Part shown: piece by piece, positions 39,430 through 49,028 of the stretch
How the letters are laid out: each line of letters starts with the position of its first letter
How positions within the stretch are numbered: position 1 is the first letter of the stretch
Origin: Neisseria sp. MVDL19-042950
Lineage (GTDB): Bacteria; Pseudomonadota; Gammaproteobacteria; Burkholderiales; Neisseriaceae
Reading direction: 5' to 3'
Assembly: GCF_030504625.1 (NCBI RefSeq)
Contig: NZ_JAUKWH010000002.1
Coordinates: 186,001 to 250,000 of the forward strand
DNA: 64,000 nucleotides
The notes under the pieces: model-generated
Told to the model about the DNA's origin: nothing
Databases searched by the model: none
Seen by the model: only the letters and a program-made list of their open reading frames with translations
Translations under genes and position numbers: made by a program

Positions 39430-39699
39430 TTACAGTACCACTTTCACCAAAACGTGCGAAGTTAAGGCGCGATAGATGTTGTCGAGCTGTATTTGGTCGG
39501 TTACATAAACTTGTACGGTTGCGCCCAAATAATTGCCTTTGCTGCTGGGGCGTACGTTAATATGATGCGGTTGCGTGTCAGGCGCGTGCAGGCGCACGGT
39601 TTCCAAAATTGCCGATTCGAAATCGGGATGTTGCGCTCCCATTACTTTTAAAGGGAAAGTGCAGGGAAATTCAATCAATGTTTTGGTGTCTTCAGACAT
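39430..39699 (-). CDS. ybeD: YbeD/DUF493 family protein
   Basis: 89 residues of the DUF493 ferredoxin-like (ACT-like) fold: [14 protein letters not shown] at the start, then [34 protein letters not shown]. The family is regularly encoded just upstream of lipB and is thought to act in regulation of lipoate metabolism, though the mechanism is unproven. First gene of the ybeD-lipB-lipA operon. Confidence 0.92.
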   Translation of the reverse strand: MSEDTKTLIEFPCTFPLKVMGAQHPDFESAILETVRLHAPDTQPHHINVRPSSKGNYLGATVQVYVTDQIQLDNIYRALTSHVLVKVVL

Positions 39700-39713
39700 A
39701 ATACTTCCTTAAT

Positions 39714-39744
39714 TGAGGCCGTCTGAAAAGGTTTCAGACGGCCT
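39714..39744. repeat. Inverted DUS pair between ybeD and lon
   Basis: GAGGCCGTCTGAAAA and TTTCAGACGGCCTTT with a short loop, in the gap between divergent genes. It cannot end either gene and probably serves uptake only. Confidence 0.7.
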
Positions 39745-39906
39745 TTAAGCGATATAATCAATATTTAGGCAATATTTTAACGCAAACACTATGGCGTTGC
39801 ATCTGGTGTCAACATGCATCTGCCGAACCGATTTTTCAAGACTTGAAATAAAGCCGTTCAGCCCAACTTAGGCCGCAACTGATTATTAACCAACTAGAGA
39901 TGAAAA

Positions 39907-42354
39907 ATGGCAACAGACAAACATTCTGAGGAATACATTGCACTGGCTACCTTACCACTGCGTGATGTAGTGGTGTATCCGCACATGGTGCTGCCCTTGT
40001 TTGTGGGCAGGCCGAAATCTATTGCCGCACTCGATATGGCAATGGAGAAAGACGAGCCGGTTTTTTTACTCGCCCAACGCGACCCCAACGATGAAGAGCC
40101 GGATCCGAAAGACTTGCACAAAATGGGTACCGTTGCCCAAGTTTTACAAGTATTGAAACTGCCCGACGGAACGGTAAAAGTATTGGTGGAAGGTATCCGA
40201 CGCGGGCAGGCACTTACCGTTGAGGATACGGGTGAATTTTTTCTTGCTCACGTTGAAATGGCAGACGATATCGATGCCGACGGCACTGATATGGAAGCAC
40301 TGCGCCGCACGCTGCTTTCACAGTTTGATCAGTTCGCCAAGCTAAACAAAAAAATTCCCGCAGAAGTGATCAGCACCATTCACGGCATTACCGACAACAG
40401 CCGTTTGGTCGATACCGTTGCGGCACACTTGCAGTTGAAATTGGAACAACGTCAGGAAGTATTGAATACGGTCAGCATTGCCGAACGCATGGAGTACCTG
40501 CTGGGCCAACTTGAAGCGGAGCTCGACATTATGCAGGTCGAGAAACGTATCCGCGGCCGCGTGAAGCGTCAAATGGAAAAATCGCAGCGCGAATACTATT
40601 TGAACGAGCAGGTTAAAGCCATCCAGCGTGAATTGGGCGAAGAAGACGAACGCGGCGAGTTGGAAACGTTAGAGAAGCAGATTAAAGAAGCCGGCATGAC
40701 CCAAGAAGCCGAAGAAAAGTGCTTGTCCGAGCTTAAAAAACTGAAAATGATGCCGCCGATGTCGGCCGAGTCTACCGTAGTGCGTAACTACATTGACACC
40801 TTGCTTGAATTGCCGTGGAAGAAAAAATCACGCGTCAGCAAAGATTTGGCTAAAGCAGATTTGATATTGAATGCCGATCACTACGGCTTGGAAAAAGTCA
40901 AAGAACGCATTTTGGAATATTTAGCCGTGCAAAAACGCATGGATAAAATCAAAGGCCCGATTTTGTGCTTGGTAGGCCCGCCCGGGGTAGGTAAAACTTC
41001 GCTGGGTGAGTCTATCGCCAAAGCAACAGGCCGCAAATATGTACGCATGGCTTTAGGCGGCGTGCGCGACGAAAGCGAAATCCGCGGGCACCGACGCACT
41101 TATATCGGTTCTATGCCGGGTAAAATTCTGCAAAATATGGCAAAAGCCGGTGTGAAAAATCCGCTTTTCTTATTAGACGAAATCGATAAGTTAGGCAGTG
41201 ATTTTCGCGGCGACCCTGCCAGCGCTCTTTTAGAGGTTCTGGATCCGGAGCAAAACAATACGTTTGCAGACCATTATGCCGAAGTTGATTATGATTTGAG
41301 CGATGTGATGTTTATTGCAACATCAAACAGCTTAAACATTCCTCCCGCATTGCTTGACCGTATGGAAATCATCCGCTTGTCCGGCTACACCGAAGACGAG
41401 AAGATCAATATCGCCATGCAGTACCTTGTGCCCAAGCAAATGAAACGCAACGGCGTGAAAGATGGGGAATTGGTTATCGATGAAAGTGCGGTGCGCGACA
41501 TCATACGTTATTACACCCGAGAGGCAGGTGTACGTTCGCTTGACCGCGAAATCGCCAAAATCTGCCGTAAAGTAGTGATGAAAATCACTTTGGCAGAAGA
41601 CAAAAAAGCTGTGAAAACAACACGTAGTTCAAAACCGAAAGCCGTAAAGGTTAACAAGGAAAATCTACATGACTATTTAGGTGTCCGCCGTTTTGATTAT
41701 GGTGTTGCGGAAGATGAAAATCGCGTAGGCCAAGTAACCGGTTTGGCATGGACCGAAGTCGGTGGAGAGCTGCTTACTATTGAAGCGGTGGCTTTGCCGG
41801 GTAAAGGTAATATTTTGCGTACCGGCCAATTGGGTGATGTGATGAAAGAGTCGGTATCGGCAGCTTGGAGTGTCGTACGTTCACGTGCCGAAGCAGTTGG
41901 GCTTTCCCCTGATTTTTACGAGAAAAAAGACATCCATGTCCATGTGCCCGAAGGAGCCACGCCGAAAGATGGCCCGAGTGCCGGTATTGCGATGACTTTG
42001 GCTATGGTATCTGCTTTTACACAGATTCCGGTACGCGCAGATGTGGCCATGACCGGAGAAATCACTTTGCGCGGTGAAGTATTACCGATTGGCGGATTAA
42101 AAGAAAAGCTGTTGGCGGCGCTTCGCGGAGGTATCAAGCATGTGCTGATTCCGAAAGACAATGTCAAAGATTTGGAAGAAATTCCCGATAATGTTAAAGA
42201 AGGGCTGACTATCCACCCTGTGAAATGGATAGAAGAAGTATTGGCTTTTGGATTGGAACGCCAGCCGGAACCTTGGAAAAATGAAGGAACCACTGAGGAT
42301 TCCGCACTGTCCAAATCACGTAACAAGTCAAGCGTAAAGGCCACCAAGCATTAA
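39907..42354 (+). CDS. lon: ATP-dependent protease Lon
   Basis: 815 residues. The N-terminal substrate domain spans 1-205, a coiled-coil linker 190-310, and the AAA+ module has Walker [10 protein letters not shown] (about 358) and Walker [13 protein letters not shown]. The protease domain has the Ser691-Lys734 dyad in [10 protein letters not shown] and IGGLKEKLL. It degrades misfolded and regulatory proteins. A poorly conserved Lys/Ser-rich insert ([16 protein letters not shown]) near residue 575 and a 30-residue C-terminal extension are the variable parts. It sits upstream of hupB and ppiD as in many proteobacteria. Confidence 0.97.
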   Translation: MATDKHSEEYIALATLPLRDVVVYPHMVLPLFVGRPKSIAALDMAMEKDEPVFLLAQRDPNDEEPDPKDLHKMGTVAQVLQVLKLPDGTVKVLVEGIRRGQALTVEDTGEFFLAHVEMADDIDADGTDMEALRRTLLSQFDQFAKLNKKIPAEVISTIHGITDNSRLVDTVAAHLQLKLEQRQEVLNTVSIAERMEYLLGQLEAELDIMQVEKRIRGRVKRQMEKSQREYYLNEQVKAIQRELGEEDERGELETLEKQIKEAGMTQEAEEKCLSELKKLKMMPPMSAESTVVRNYIDTLLELPWKKKSRVSKDLAKADLILNADHYGLEKVKERILEYLAVQKRMDKIKGPILCLVGPPGVGKTSLGESIAKATGRKYVRMALGGVRDESEIRGHRRTYIGSMPGKILQNMAKAGVKNPLFLLDEIDKLGSDFRGDPASALLEVLDPEQNNTFADHYAEVDYDLSDVMFIATSNSLNIPPALLDRMEIIRLSGYTEDEKINIAMQYLVPKQMKRNGVKDGELVIDESAVRDIIRYYTREAGVRSLDREIAKICRKVVMKITLAEDKKAVKTTRSSKPKAVKVNKENLHDYLGVRRFDYGVAEDENRVGQVTGLAWTEVGGELLTIEAVALPGKGNILRTGQLGDVMKESVSAAWSVVRSRAEAVGLSPDFYEKKDIHVHVPEGATPKDGPSAGIAMTLAMVSAFTQIPVRADVAMTGEITLRGEVLPIGGLKEKLLAALRGGIKHVLIPKDNVKDLEEIPDNVKEGLTIHPVKWIEEVLAFGLERQPEPWKNEGTTEDSALSKSRNKSSVKATKH

Positions 42355-42373
42355 ATTTATATGTGTGTGTTGT

Positions 42374-42430
42374 AAAAGATGCGGTGATTGATAAAAATTC
42401 TTTGCAAATCTTCAAGATTCCGCATCTTTT
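42374..42430 (+). terminator. Terminator after lon
   Basis: AAAAGATGCGG (42374-42384) and CCGCATCTTTT (42420-42430) form an 11-bp stem with a 35-base loop. It lies between lon and the hupB promoter. Confidence 0.55.
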
Positions 42431-42433
42431 AGC

Positions 42434-42463
42434 TTGACACGGCGATTTTAGGCTTGTTATAAA
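42434..42463 (+). promoter_or_regulatory. hupB promoter
   Basis: A perfect -35 TTGACA (42434-42439), an 18-base spacer and TTATAA (42458-42463). This is one of the best sigma-70 matches in the window, fitting the high expression of HU. The hupB GTG start is about 80 bp downstream. Confidence 0.7.
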
Positions 42464-42544
42464 GTCGTAGACGTACAAGATTTGTACCTTAAACGCCCGA
42501 TAGTTGGGGCTTTCATTATTTCAAACGATAGAAAGGGACTTATT

Positions 42545-42814
42545 GTGAACAAGTCTGAATTGATTGAAGCCATTGCTCAAGAAGCTGATATTTCTAAAGC
42601 TGCCGCAGCCAAAGCTTTGGACGGTATGATGAATGCCGTTACCAATGCACTGAAAAAAGGCGACACCGTAACTTTGGTCGGTTTCGGCACTTTCTACGTT
42701 GGTGAGCGTGCTGAGCGTCAAGGCCGTAATCCTAAAACCGGTGCTCCTTTGACTATCGCAGCCGCTAAAACTCCGAAATTCCGTGCTGGTAAAGCATTGA
42801 AAGACGCGCTGTAA
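42545..42814 (+). CDS. hupB: DNA-binding protein HU-beta
   Basis: 89 residues, [28 protein letters not shown], with the DNA-binding arm [24 protein letters not shown] homodimers bend DNA and compact the nucleoid. Translation starts at a GTG (42545) after AAAGGGACT; upstream in-frame ATG would add residues not found in HU. It lies between lon and ppiD, the conserved order. Confidence 0.96.
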   Translation: MNKSELIEAIAQEADISKAAAAKALDGMMNAVTNALKKGDTVTLVGFGTFYVGERAERQGRNPKTGAPLTIAAAKTPKFRAGKALKDAL

Positions 42815-42840
42815 TATTTTTTAGATAATGTGTTTTCAAA

Positions 42841-42868
42841 AAAGCAGACATATCCGTCTGCTTTTTTT
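42841..42868 (+). terminator. Terminator after hupB
   Basis: AAAGCAGAC (42841-42849) and GTCTGCTTT (42856-42864) with a 6-base loop, followed by a T-run. The rest of the gap to ppiD (to 43134) holds a degenerate DUS (CAGACAGCCTG) and no gene. Confidence 0.85.
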
Positions 42869-43134
42869 CTTGCTGATTGTTTTCAGACAGCCTGAGAAAA
42901 CGTTAAGAAGAAAAATATGAAAGATTAATTGTCTGAACAAATCACCATTTCATATAAAGGTGCATATGGTACGGCAATGCAAAGTAGGATTCGCATTATT
43001 AAATGTATCGGCGATATATTGGCAGGGCAATTCAATTTTCCGGTATTTAAATATGCAGTCTTTCTGCAAAAATGCACAGTATTGATGAAACACTGTTACA
43101 ATGCGGTTTTACTTTTCCACTCCATTTTCAGACT

Positions 43135-44982
43135 ATGTTTGTTACCGTAGAAAAATACAGCGGCCCGGCAAAAATTTTGCTGGGATTGATAGCACTTACG
43201 TTTATCGGTTTCGGTGTCAGTACCGTAGCTTCTCCCGGTTCGGATTACATTGTTAAAGTTGGTGATCAAAAAGTAAGCGAACATGATTTAAACAACGCTA
43301 TGCAAAATGTGCAGGCAACAGGTGGTAATGAATCACGTGATGCTGTTTTCGAAGTTTTGGTACAGCGTGCGTTGTTAACCGAAGGTGCGAAGCAGATGGG
43401 TATTACTGTTTCACCGGAGCAGTTGAAACAAATTATTGTGGACGATCCTAGTTTTCACGATGCCGAAGGCAAGTTCAGCCAAGCCTTGCTGAATCAGTAT
43501 TTGAGCCAGCGTTACCTTACCGAAGATCAGTTTGTCGAAGAGATACGGGCTCAGTTTGCCTTGCAAAATCTGATGAATTTGGTACAGAACGGTACTCTGG
43601 TTAGCGATGCGCAAGCCAAACAGTTAATTGGATTAACGCAGTCCGAACGTACCGTACGCACGGTTTCTTTCGACCCGCAAGCATTTGCTTCGCAAGTTAA
43701 AGCTGATGATGCGGCACTGAAAAAATATTACGAAACCAATAAAAAAGATTATGTGATTCCTCAGGCGGTAAAACTGGAATATGTGGCATTGGATGTTAAA
43801 GATCTGGCTGCAAAACAGGTGGTGAGCGAAGAAGAATTGCGTGCGGAATTTGAAAAAAACAGCAAGGCAATCAAACCTAAGCGCGAAATAGCCCATATGC
43901 TTTTCCCAGTGGCGCAAGATGCTCCTGACAACGTGCGCACGGCTGCCAAGGCCGAGGCCGAAAAGGTATTGGCGCAAGTTAAGGCAAAACCGTCAAAATT
44001 TGCTTCCCTTGCCAAACAGCATTCACGTGATGTTGCTTCTGCCGAGAATGGCGGGAACCTCGGCTATCTGGCAAAAGACGGCGGTTTGTTGAAAGAATTT
44101 GAAGACAGCGCATTCTCGTTGAAAAAAGGCGAAATCAGCGATTTGGTGCAGACGGCCGCAGGCTATCACATCATTACTATTTTAAATATTCAAGATGCCC
44201 CTTCATTCGATCAGGAAAAAGGCCGTATCGAAGCAGGGTTGAAACAGAAAAAAGCGATATCCGCATTTAATGAAGCTAAGGAAAAACTGGCGGAGGAAGC
44301 CTTTAACCACCCGGACAGTTTGATTGAAACGGCCAAGAAAACCGGTCTGAAATTGGAAGCGCCTGAAGATTGGTTGACTAAAGAAAACGGTAAAGCAGCC
44401 GGAATGCCGGATAATCTGATTAATGCGGTATTCAGTGAAGATGTGATTAAGAAAAAGCACAACTCCGAGCCGGTAACTGTGGGCGAGGGGCTGATATGGG
44501 TTGTTCGTGCCAAAGAGGTGCGTGAAGAAATGACCCAGCCTTTTGAGCAGGCTAAAGAATATGTGAAGGCGGATTATCTGCGTACAGAGACTGCCAGACT
44601 TGCAGATGCTCAAGCCAAACATGCTTTGGCCGAATTGCAGAAAGGAGGCAAACCTGACTTGAAATGGTCTCCCGTATCTCAACTGACTGCTGAACAGGCG
44701 CGCCAATCTATGCCTCCCGAGGCATACGGTCAATTGGTGAAGGCGCGTCCGGCTAAAGACAAGCCGGCTTATGTACTGTTGTCCGGTTTGCCTGCACCGG
44801 TATTAGTGGAAGTACAAGCTATTACGCCTCCCCAACGTGTTGACGAACAGCTCGTTCCGGCTAAGCGGGCGTTGGCCGAAATCCAAACGAAAAATGCGTA
44901 TAACGGTTTGCTGACTTACTTACGCGGTAATATTAAGCAGCAGCAGGGTGCGCAAAAAGTGAATAATGGCGCAGCGGAATAG
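43135..44982 (+). CDS. ppiD: Periplasmic folding chaperone/peptidyl-prolyl isomerase PpiD
   Basis: 615 residues. One N-terminal membrane anchor (about 12-32), a SurA-like chaperone region (about 40-230), a parvulin domain near 245-340 (REIAHMLFPV through AAGYHIITILNI) and a C-terminal helical region. It sits in the inner membrane facing the periplasm at the Sec translocon exit and helps proteins fold. Start placed at ATG 43135 (MFVTVEKYSGPAKILLG); the earlier ATG at 43072 would add a 21-residue non-family leader. The ribosome site is weak. Confidence 0.92.
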   Translation: MFVTVEKYSGPAKILLGLIALTFIGFGVSTVASPGSDYIVKVGDQKVSEHDLNNAMQNVQATGGNESRDAVFEVLVQRALLTEGAKQMGITVSPEQLKQIIVDDPSFHDAEGKFSQALLNQYLSQRYLTEDQFVEEIRAQFALQNLMNLVQNGTLVSDAQAKQLIGLTQSERTVRTVSFDPQAFASQVKADDAALKKYYETNKKDYVIPQAVKLEYVALDVKDLAAKQVVSEEELRAEFEKNSKAIKPKREIAHMLFPVAQDAPDNVRTAAKAEAEKVLAQVKAKPSKFASLAKQHSRDVASAENGGNLGYLAKDGGLLKEFEDSAFSLKKGEISDLVQTAAGYHIITILNIQDAPSFDQEKGRIEAGLKQKKAISAFNEAKEKLAEEAFNHPDSLIETAKKTGLKLEAPEDWLTKENGKAAGMPDNLINAVFSEDVIKKKHNSEPVTVGEGLIWVVRAKEVREEMTQPFEQAKEYVKADYLRTETARLADAQAKHALAELQKGGKPDLKWSPVSQLTAEQARQSMPPEAYGQLVKARPAKDKPAYVLLSGLPAPVLVEVQAITPPQRVDEQLVPAKRALAEIQTKNAYNGLLTYLRGNIKQQQGAQKVNNGAAE

Positions 44983-45002
44983 TATTCGCTGAAAGATGAT
45001 AG

Positions 45003-45034
45003 AAACGGAACCGTAAAATAACGGTTCCGTTTTT
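45003..45034 (+). terminator. Terminator after ppiD
   Basis: AACGGAACCGT (45004-45014) and ACGGTTCCGTT (45021-45031) with a 6-base loop, then TTTTT. Not DUS-based. Confidence 0.85.
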
Positions 45035-45107
45035 TATTTTTTAAAATAGTGAAATATTTTGAAGCAAACAAAGTTATGGCATCATGAAATCCATATGGGT
45101 TTGCAGG

Positions 45108-45425
45108 TTAAACAGCTAAAGGCTTCAACTGCAATTTAAGGTTTTCCGCTTGAACTTTAAACAGCAAATCAATATTAGGATGTTTGCCCGGGTGGGCTTG
45201 GGCATCGGCTACATGTTCGGCAAACCATATCAAGCCGCGTTCGGCCGCCTCTGCATTTAACTCATGATTAAATTCTTGTGCCAATGCATTGTAAAGTTTG
45301 AGCGAGCCGAGCTTACCCGGCGCGGCAGGAATATGGTGAACAACTTGCCCATCGGAGTTGCAAACATCTAATCCGCTCAGATGGTCGATAGCGGGCATGG
45401 CGGCAAGGTTTTCTTGAAAATTCAT
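45108..45425 (-). CDS. DUF2322 family protein
   Basis: 105 residues starting MNFQENLAAMPAIDHLSGLDV. It matches my memory of the DUF2322 family found in Neisseria and Pasteurellaceae; no function is known. It is cytoplasmic, without signal peptide or cysteine motif beyond one Cys. Start set at 45425; upstream frame runs through the upp terminator. It follows upp on the same strand, behind an inverted DUS pair. Confidence 0.7.
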   Translation of the reverse strand: MNFQENLAAMPAIDHLSGLDVCNSDGQVVHHIPAAPGKLGSLKLYNALAQEFNHELNAEAAERGLIWFAEHVADAQAHPGKHPNIDLLFKVQAENLKLQLKPLAV

Positions 45426-45446
45426 AAGTGCTTTCTTTATTTCGAT

Positions 45447-45480
45447 GGAAGGCCGTCTGAAACTTTTCAGACGGCCTTCC
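45447..45480 (-). terminator. Inverted DUS pair after upp
   Basis: GGAAGGCCGTCTGAAA and its complement with a 2-base loop, between upp and the DUF2322 gene. Confidence 0.75.
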
Positions 45481-45500
45481 GTGATTAAGGGCAAAGTTAT

Positions 45501-46127
45501 TTAACGGGTGCCGAAAATTTTATCGCCCGCATCGCCCAAGCCGGGAATGATATAGCCGTGTTCGTTTAAGTGGCTATCGAGTGCGGCGGTGTATATCGTA
45601 ACATCGGGGTGGGCTTCGTTAACCAGTTTCACGCCTTCCGGGGCGGCAACCAGCACGAGGGCTTTAATGTTGTGGCAGCCTTTTTGTTTCAAGAGGTCGA
45701 TGGTGGCAACCATAGAACCGCCTGTGGCAAGCATAGGATCGATAATCAGGGCAGGGCGTTCTTCCATGCTGTCAACGAATTTTTCAAAATAGGAAACGGG
45801 TTTCAGGGTTTCCTCATCGCGTTGCAGGCCGACTACGCTGATTTTGGCAGTAGGAATCAAGTCGAGTACGCCGTCAAGCATGCCGAGGCCGGCGCGCAGA
45901 ATCGGTACGACGGTCAGCGTTTTGCCTTTGATGCGCTCGCCTTCGATTTCACCACACCAGCCGTCGATAATATATTTTTCGGTATCGAAATCACGGCTGG
46001 CTTCGTAAGCCATCAATCGGGCAAGTTCGGTGGTTAAGGTGCGGAATTTATAAGTGCTGCATTCGGCTTCGCGCATCAAGGTCAATTTATGTTTAACCAG
46101 CGGATGGTCAATGATGGTAACTTTCAT
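45501..46127 (-). CDS. upp: Uracil phosphoribosyltransferase
   Basis: 208 residues. It makes UMP from uracil and PRPP in pyrimidine salvage. The PRPP site is in [19 protein letters not shown], and the C-terminus [17 protein letters not shown] is the uracil-binding loop. The window also has an NCS1 transporter that could in principle carry uracil, but it is not linked. Confidence 0.96.
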   Translation of the reverse strand: MKVTIIDHPLVKHKLTLMREAECSTYKFRTLTTELARLMAYEASRDFDTEKYIIDGWCGEIEGERIKGKTLTVVPILRAGLGMLDGVLDLIPTAKISVVGLQRDEETLKPVSYFEKFVDSMEERPALIIDPMLATGGSMVATIDLLKQKGCHNIKALVLVAAPEGVKLVNEAHPDVTIYTAALDSHLNEHGYIIPGLGDAGDKIFGTR

Positions 46128-46500
46128 GGTGTATCTTTCTCGGCATTCTTCGCGGCGTTATTATAGAACGTTGGCAGGTACGATAAAAGCGGTTTTGTCG
46201 GGTTAAGGGGGCAAAAGCGTATAAGCAGATGTTTTGACTCTATGTGTATTTGCCCAATTATTCGTAAGGAACGGGTTGAAATCTTTATTTAAGCGATATT
46301 CTGAATGCAAATGCGGTTTAAGACGCGGCAAGTGCGGGCGCAGATATGTTCATTTATAGTGGCACGGGCGATGGGTGCCGTGAAAAGATTTCAGGCCGTC
46401 TGAAAAGTGCGGTTTGGCTGGCCGTATTTGTAAGCTCACTCCGCTTCCTTTATTATCTTGCCTTTGTCTTGCTTCAGGCCGTCTGAAAACAAGGAGTTTT
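46128..46500. other. Divergent intergenic region between upp and pgeF
   Basis: About 370 bp with no gene that I can support. It has two DUS copies in the same orientation (about 46393 and 46475); the second lies directly before the pgeF ribosome site AAGGAG. Promoters must be here but none is clear-cut. Confidence 0.5.
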
Positions 46501-47286
46501 ATGGACAAATCGTTTGATTTAAACGCCGCTATCGGTATTGGTACACACAATGCCCCGTTTCTGCATGCCGACTGGCCGGCACCAACCCATGTGAAAACAC
46601 TTATTACTACCCGCAACGGCGGTGTGAGCGAAGGAGTGTTTGCGAGTTTGAATTTGGGGGCGCATGTCGGCGACAATCCGCTTCACGTAGCCCGAAATCG
46701 TGAAATCGTGCAGCAGCAAGTCGGTGTGCCGGTGGTATATCTGAATCAGATACACAGCGCAAATGTCGTGAAAGCGGCAGAACATATCGGCAATGCGCCC
46801 GATGCAGATGCAGCGGTAGACAGCAGCGGCAGTGCGGCTTGTGCCAGCATGACGGCAGACTGCTTGCCCGTGTTGTTTTGCGATAAAGCGGGTACGGTAG
46901 TGGCGGCCGCACATGCGGGATGGCGTGGTTTGGCCGGCGGGGTATTGCAAAATACCATTGCGGCCATGAACGTGCCGCCGGTTGAAATTATGGCCTATCT
47001 CGGCCCGGCCATCGGCCCGGATGCTTTTGAAGTGGGGCAGGATGTGTTCGATGCTTTTTACGCCCGCATGCACGAGGCGGAAAATGCCTTTGAACCTATC
47101 GGGAACGGTAAATATTTGGCCGATATTTACGCACTGGCCCGTATGACGTTGCGACGGGAGGGAGTGAGCATGATTTATGGAGGCCATCATTGCACCGTGT
47201 TGGAACGCGATACTTTTTTTTCTTACCGCCGCAACGGAAAAACCGGCCGCATGGCCAGCATCATTTGGTTGGGAAAGGCCGTCTGA
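46501..47286 (+). CDS. pgeF: Laccase-domain purine nucleosidase/peptidoglycan-editing factor (YfiH/PgeF family)
   Basis: 261 residues of the multicopper-polyphenol-oxidase-like YfiH family, which acts on purine nucleosides and in E. coli prevents wrong amino acids in peptidoglycan. The metal-site motifs NQIHSANV (His), MTADCLPVLFCD (Cys) and AAHAGWRGLAGGV (His) are all present. The ATG at 46501 has AAGGAG. The stop codon is inside a DUS: GKAV-stop from GCCGTCTGA. Confidence 0.9.
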   Translation: MDKSFDLNAAIGIGTHNAPFLHADWPAPTHVKTLITTRNGGVSEGVFASLNLGAHVGDNPLHVARNREIVQQQVGVPVVYLNQIHSANVVKAAEHIGNAPDADAAVDSSGSAACASMTADCLPVLFCDKAGTVVAAAHAGWRGLAGGVLQNTIAAMNVPPVEIMAYLGPAIGPDAFEVGQDVFDAFYARMHEAENAFEPIGNGKYLADIYALARMTLRREGVSMIYGGHHCTVLERDTFFSYRRNGKTGRMASIIWLGKAV

Positions 47287-47577
47287 AACTGTTTATCTGA
47301 GAATTAAACCGTTAAGATAATGTTTAAATCTATTGCTTTTACAGTTGCGTTGTGCAGACAATGTCGATTTTTCCTGAATCTTGACCGAATGATGCTTGAT
47401 TTTCGGTTAAAGAATTAAAAAAATGCCTGTATTTATTTAAATATTGAGAGATTGTTTTTATATTTTGCGGAAGTATCGGTTTTTTCAGGATTTCTGCTAT
47501 ATTCTGCCAATTCACACATTTTTACAATGAGTGAAGGTTTTTAACTTCAAGTAATAAAGAAAGAAAAAGGTGTCTGT

Positions 47578-48906
47578 ATGAGTACCCCAAATACGCACAC
47601 GAAAGCAACGTTCGTGGCCACCGGCCTGATGCTGTTCGCTTTGTTTTTTGGTGCGGGTAACCTGATTTTCCCGGCTTTGCTGGGGCAGCAGGCCGGTAGT
47701 AATATTTTCAGTTCGGTTACGGGCTTTTTGCTGACAGGCGTGGGATTGCCGCTGCTGGGTGTGATTGCCATCGGCTATTCCGGTTCGCGCGACGTGCAGG
47801 ACTTGGCTTCGCGCGTTACACCGTGGTATGGCATCGTGTTCGCTTCACTGCTTTATTTGTCTATCGGCCCGCTGTTTGCCACGCCTCGTACGGCAACGGT
47901 GTCTTTTGAAGTCGGTGTCGCGCCATTTTGGGGCAAAGAAAACAAAACGGTTGCACTGGCCGTTTTCAGTATTCTCTTTTTCGCCGTTTCCTACTGGTTG
48001 GCGATGTCTCCGGGTAAGTTGGTTGACCGCATCGGTAAAGTACTGACACCGATTCTATTGATTGCCATTGTGATTTTGGTCGGTTATGCGGCCATGAATC
48101 CGATGGGCGAATTGCAAGCTGCGCAGGGCGAATACGCTTTGCAGCCGTTGGCAAAAGGTATGATTGAAGGTTACGGCACCATGGATGCGTTGGCTTCTTT
48201 GGTATTCGCCATCATTGTGATCGATGCCGTGCGTGCAATGGGCGTGAGCAACAACCGCCAAGTGCTGGGGCTTACTGCCGGAGCAGGTTTGATTGCCGCC
48301 GCCTGTTTGGCTGTGGTTTATGTGTTTATCGCTTATATGGGAGCAACCAGTGTGGCGGAGTTGGGTTTACAGGAAAACGGAGCCGCCGTATTGTCGAAGA
48401 GTGCGCAATTTTATTTCGGCAACTTTGGTAATATACTGCTTGCCGTGATCGTATTCTTAGCCTGTTTGACCACTTCCGTGGGGTTGATTACTTCATGTTC
48501 GGAATATTTCAACCGTTTGATTCCGAGCATTTCGTATAAAACATTCGCCGTTATTTTTACGTTAGTTTCCTGCGGCTTGGCCAATAAAGGCTTGGCAGGC
48601 ATCATCAGCTTTTCGATTCCGATGCTGCTGCTGCTGTATCCGCTTACTGTCGTGATTATTGTGCTGGCGTTTTTAGATAAATTTTTCAACGGCAGCCGTT
48701 TGGTTTATGTCTGCACTATCTTCTTCACACTGGTTGTGGGCTTGTTGGACGCGTATAAAACCGCATTCGGTTTCAGCCCTGAAACTGCCGAAGCCATTAA
48801 CAATACATTGCCTTTCTACGATATCGGCTTGGGCTGGATTGTGCCCGCTTCCGCCGGCTTCATTTTGGGCTGTATCCTGAATGTGGCCATTAAGAAAAAA
48901 GCCTGA
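47578..48906 (+). CDS. brnQ: Branched-chain amino acid:cation symporter BrnQ
   Basis: 442 residues with 12 membrane segments. The LIVCS family start FALFFGAGNLIFPALLGQQAG and RTATVSFEVGVAPF are clear. It imports Leu, Ile and Val with sodium. The ribosome site AAAGGTG precedes the ATG. The 290-bp upstream gap is AT-rich with no gene. Confidence 0.94.
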   Translation: MSTPNTHTKATFVATGLMLFALFFGAGNLIFPALLGQQAGSNIFSSVTGFLLTGVGLPLLGVIAIGYSGSRDVQDLASRVTPWYGIVFASLLYLSIGPLFATPRTATVSFEVGVAPFWGKENKTVALAVFSILFFAVSYWLAMSPGKLVDRIGKVLTPILLIAIVILVGYAAMNPMGELQAAQGEYALQPLAKGMIEGYGTMDALASLVFAIIVIDAVRAMGVSNNRQVLGLTAGAGLIAAACLAVVYVFIAYMGATSVAELGLQENGAAVLSKSAQFYFGNFGNILLAVIVFLACLTTSVGLITSCSEYFNRLIPSISYKTFAVIFTLVSCGLANKGLAGIISFSIPMLLLLYPLTVVIIVLAFLDKFFNGSRLVYVCTIFFTLVVGLLDAYKTAFGFSPETAEAINNTLPFYDIGLGWIVPASAGFILGCILNVAIKKKA

Positions 48907-48922
48907 TGGCAGCATGATTGCC

Positions 48923-48957
48923 AAAGGCCGTCTGAAACCGGTTTCAGACGGCCTTTT
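48923..48957 (+). terminator. Perfect inverted DUS pair after brnQ
   Basis: A 17-bp perfect palindromic half AAAGGCCGTCTGAAACC is followed at once by its complement and T residues. Confidence 0.8.
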
Positions 48958-49028
48958 GTCGGCAGGTCATATCCTAAAGCCCGTCGAATTCGGCTATAAT
49001 TCCACTTTTTCGAGCAACGAAACATATC

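Noticed and set aside
42875-42895. Possible extra DUS (CAGACAGCCTG) after hupB
   Set aside because: It differs from the DUS core at an important position and resembles other dialects only loosely; treated as a decayed site.
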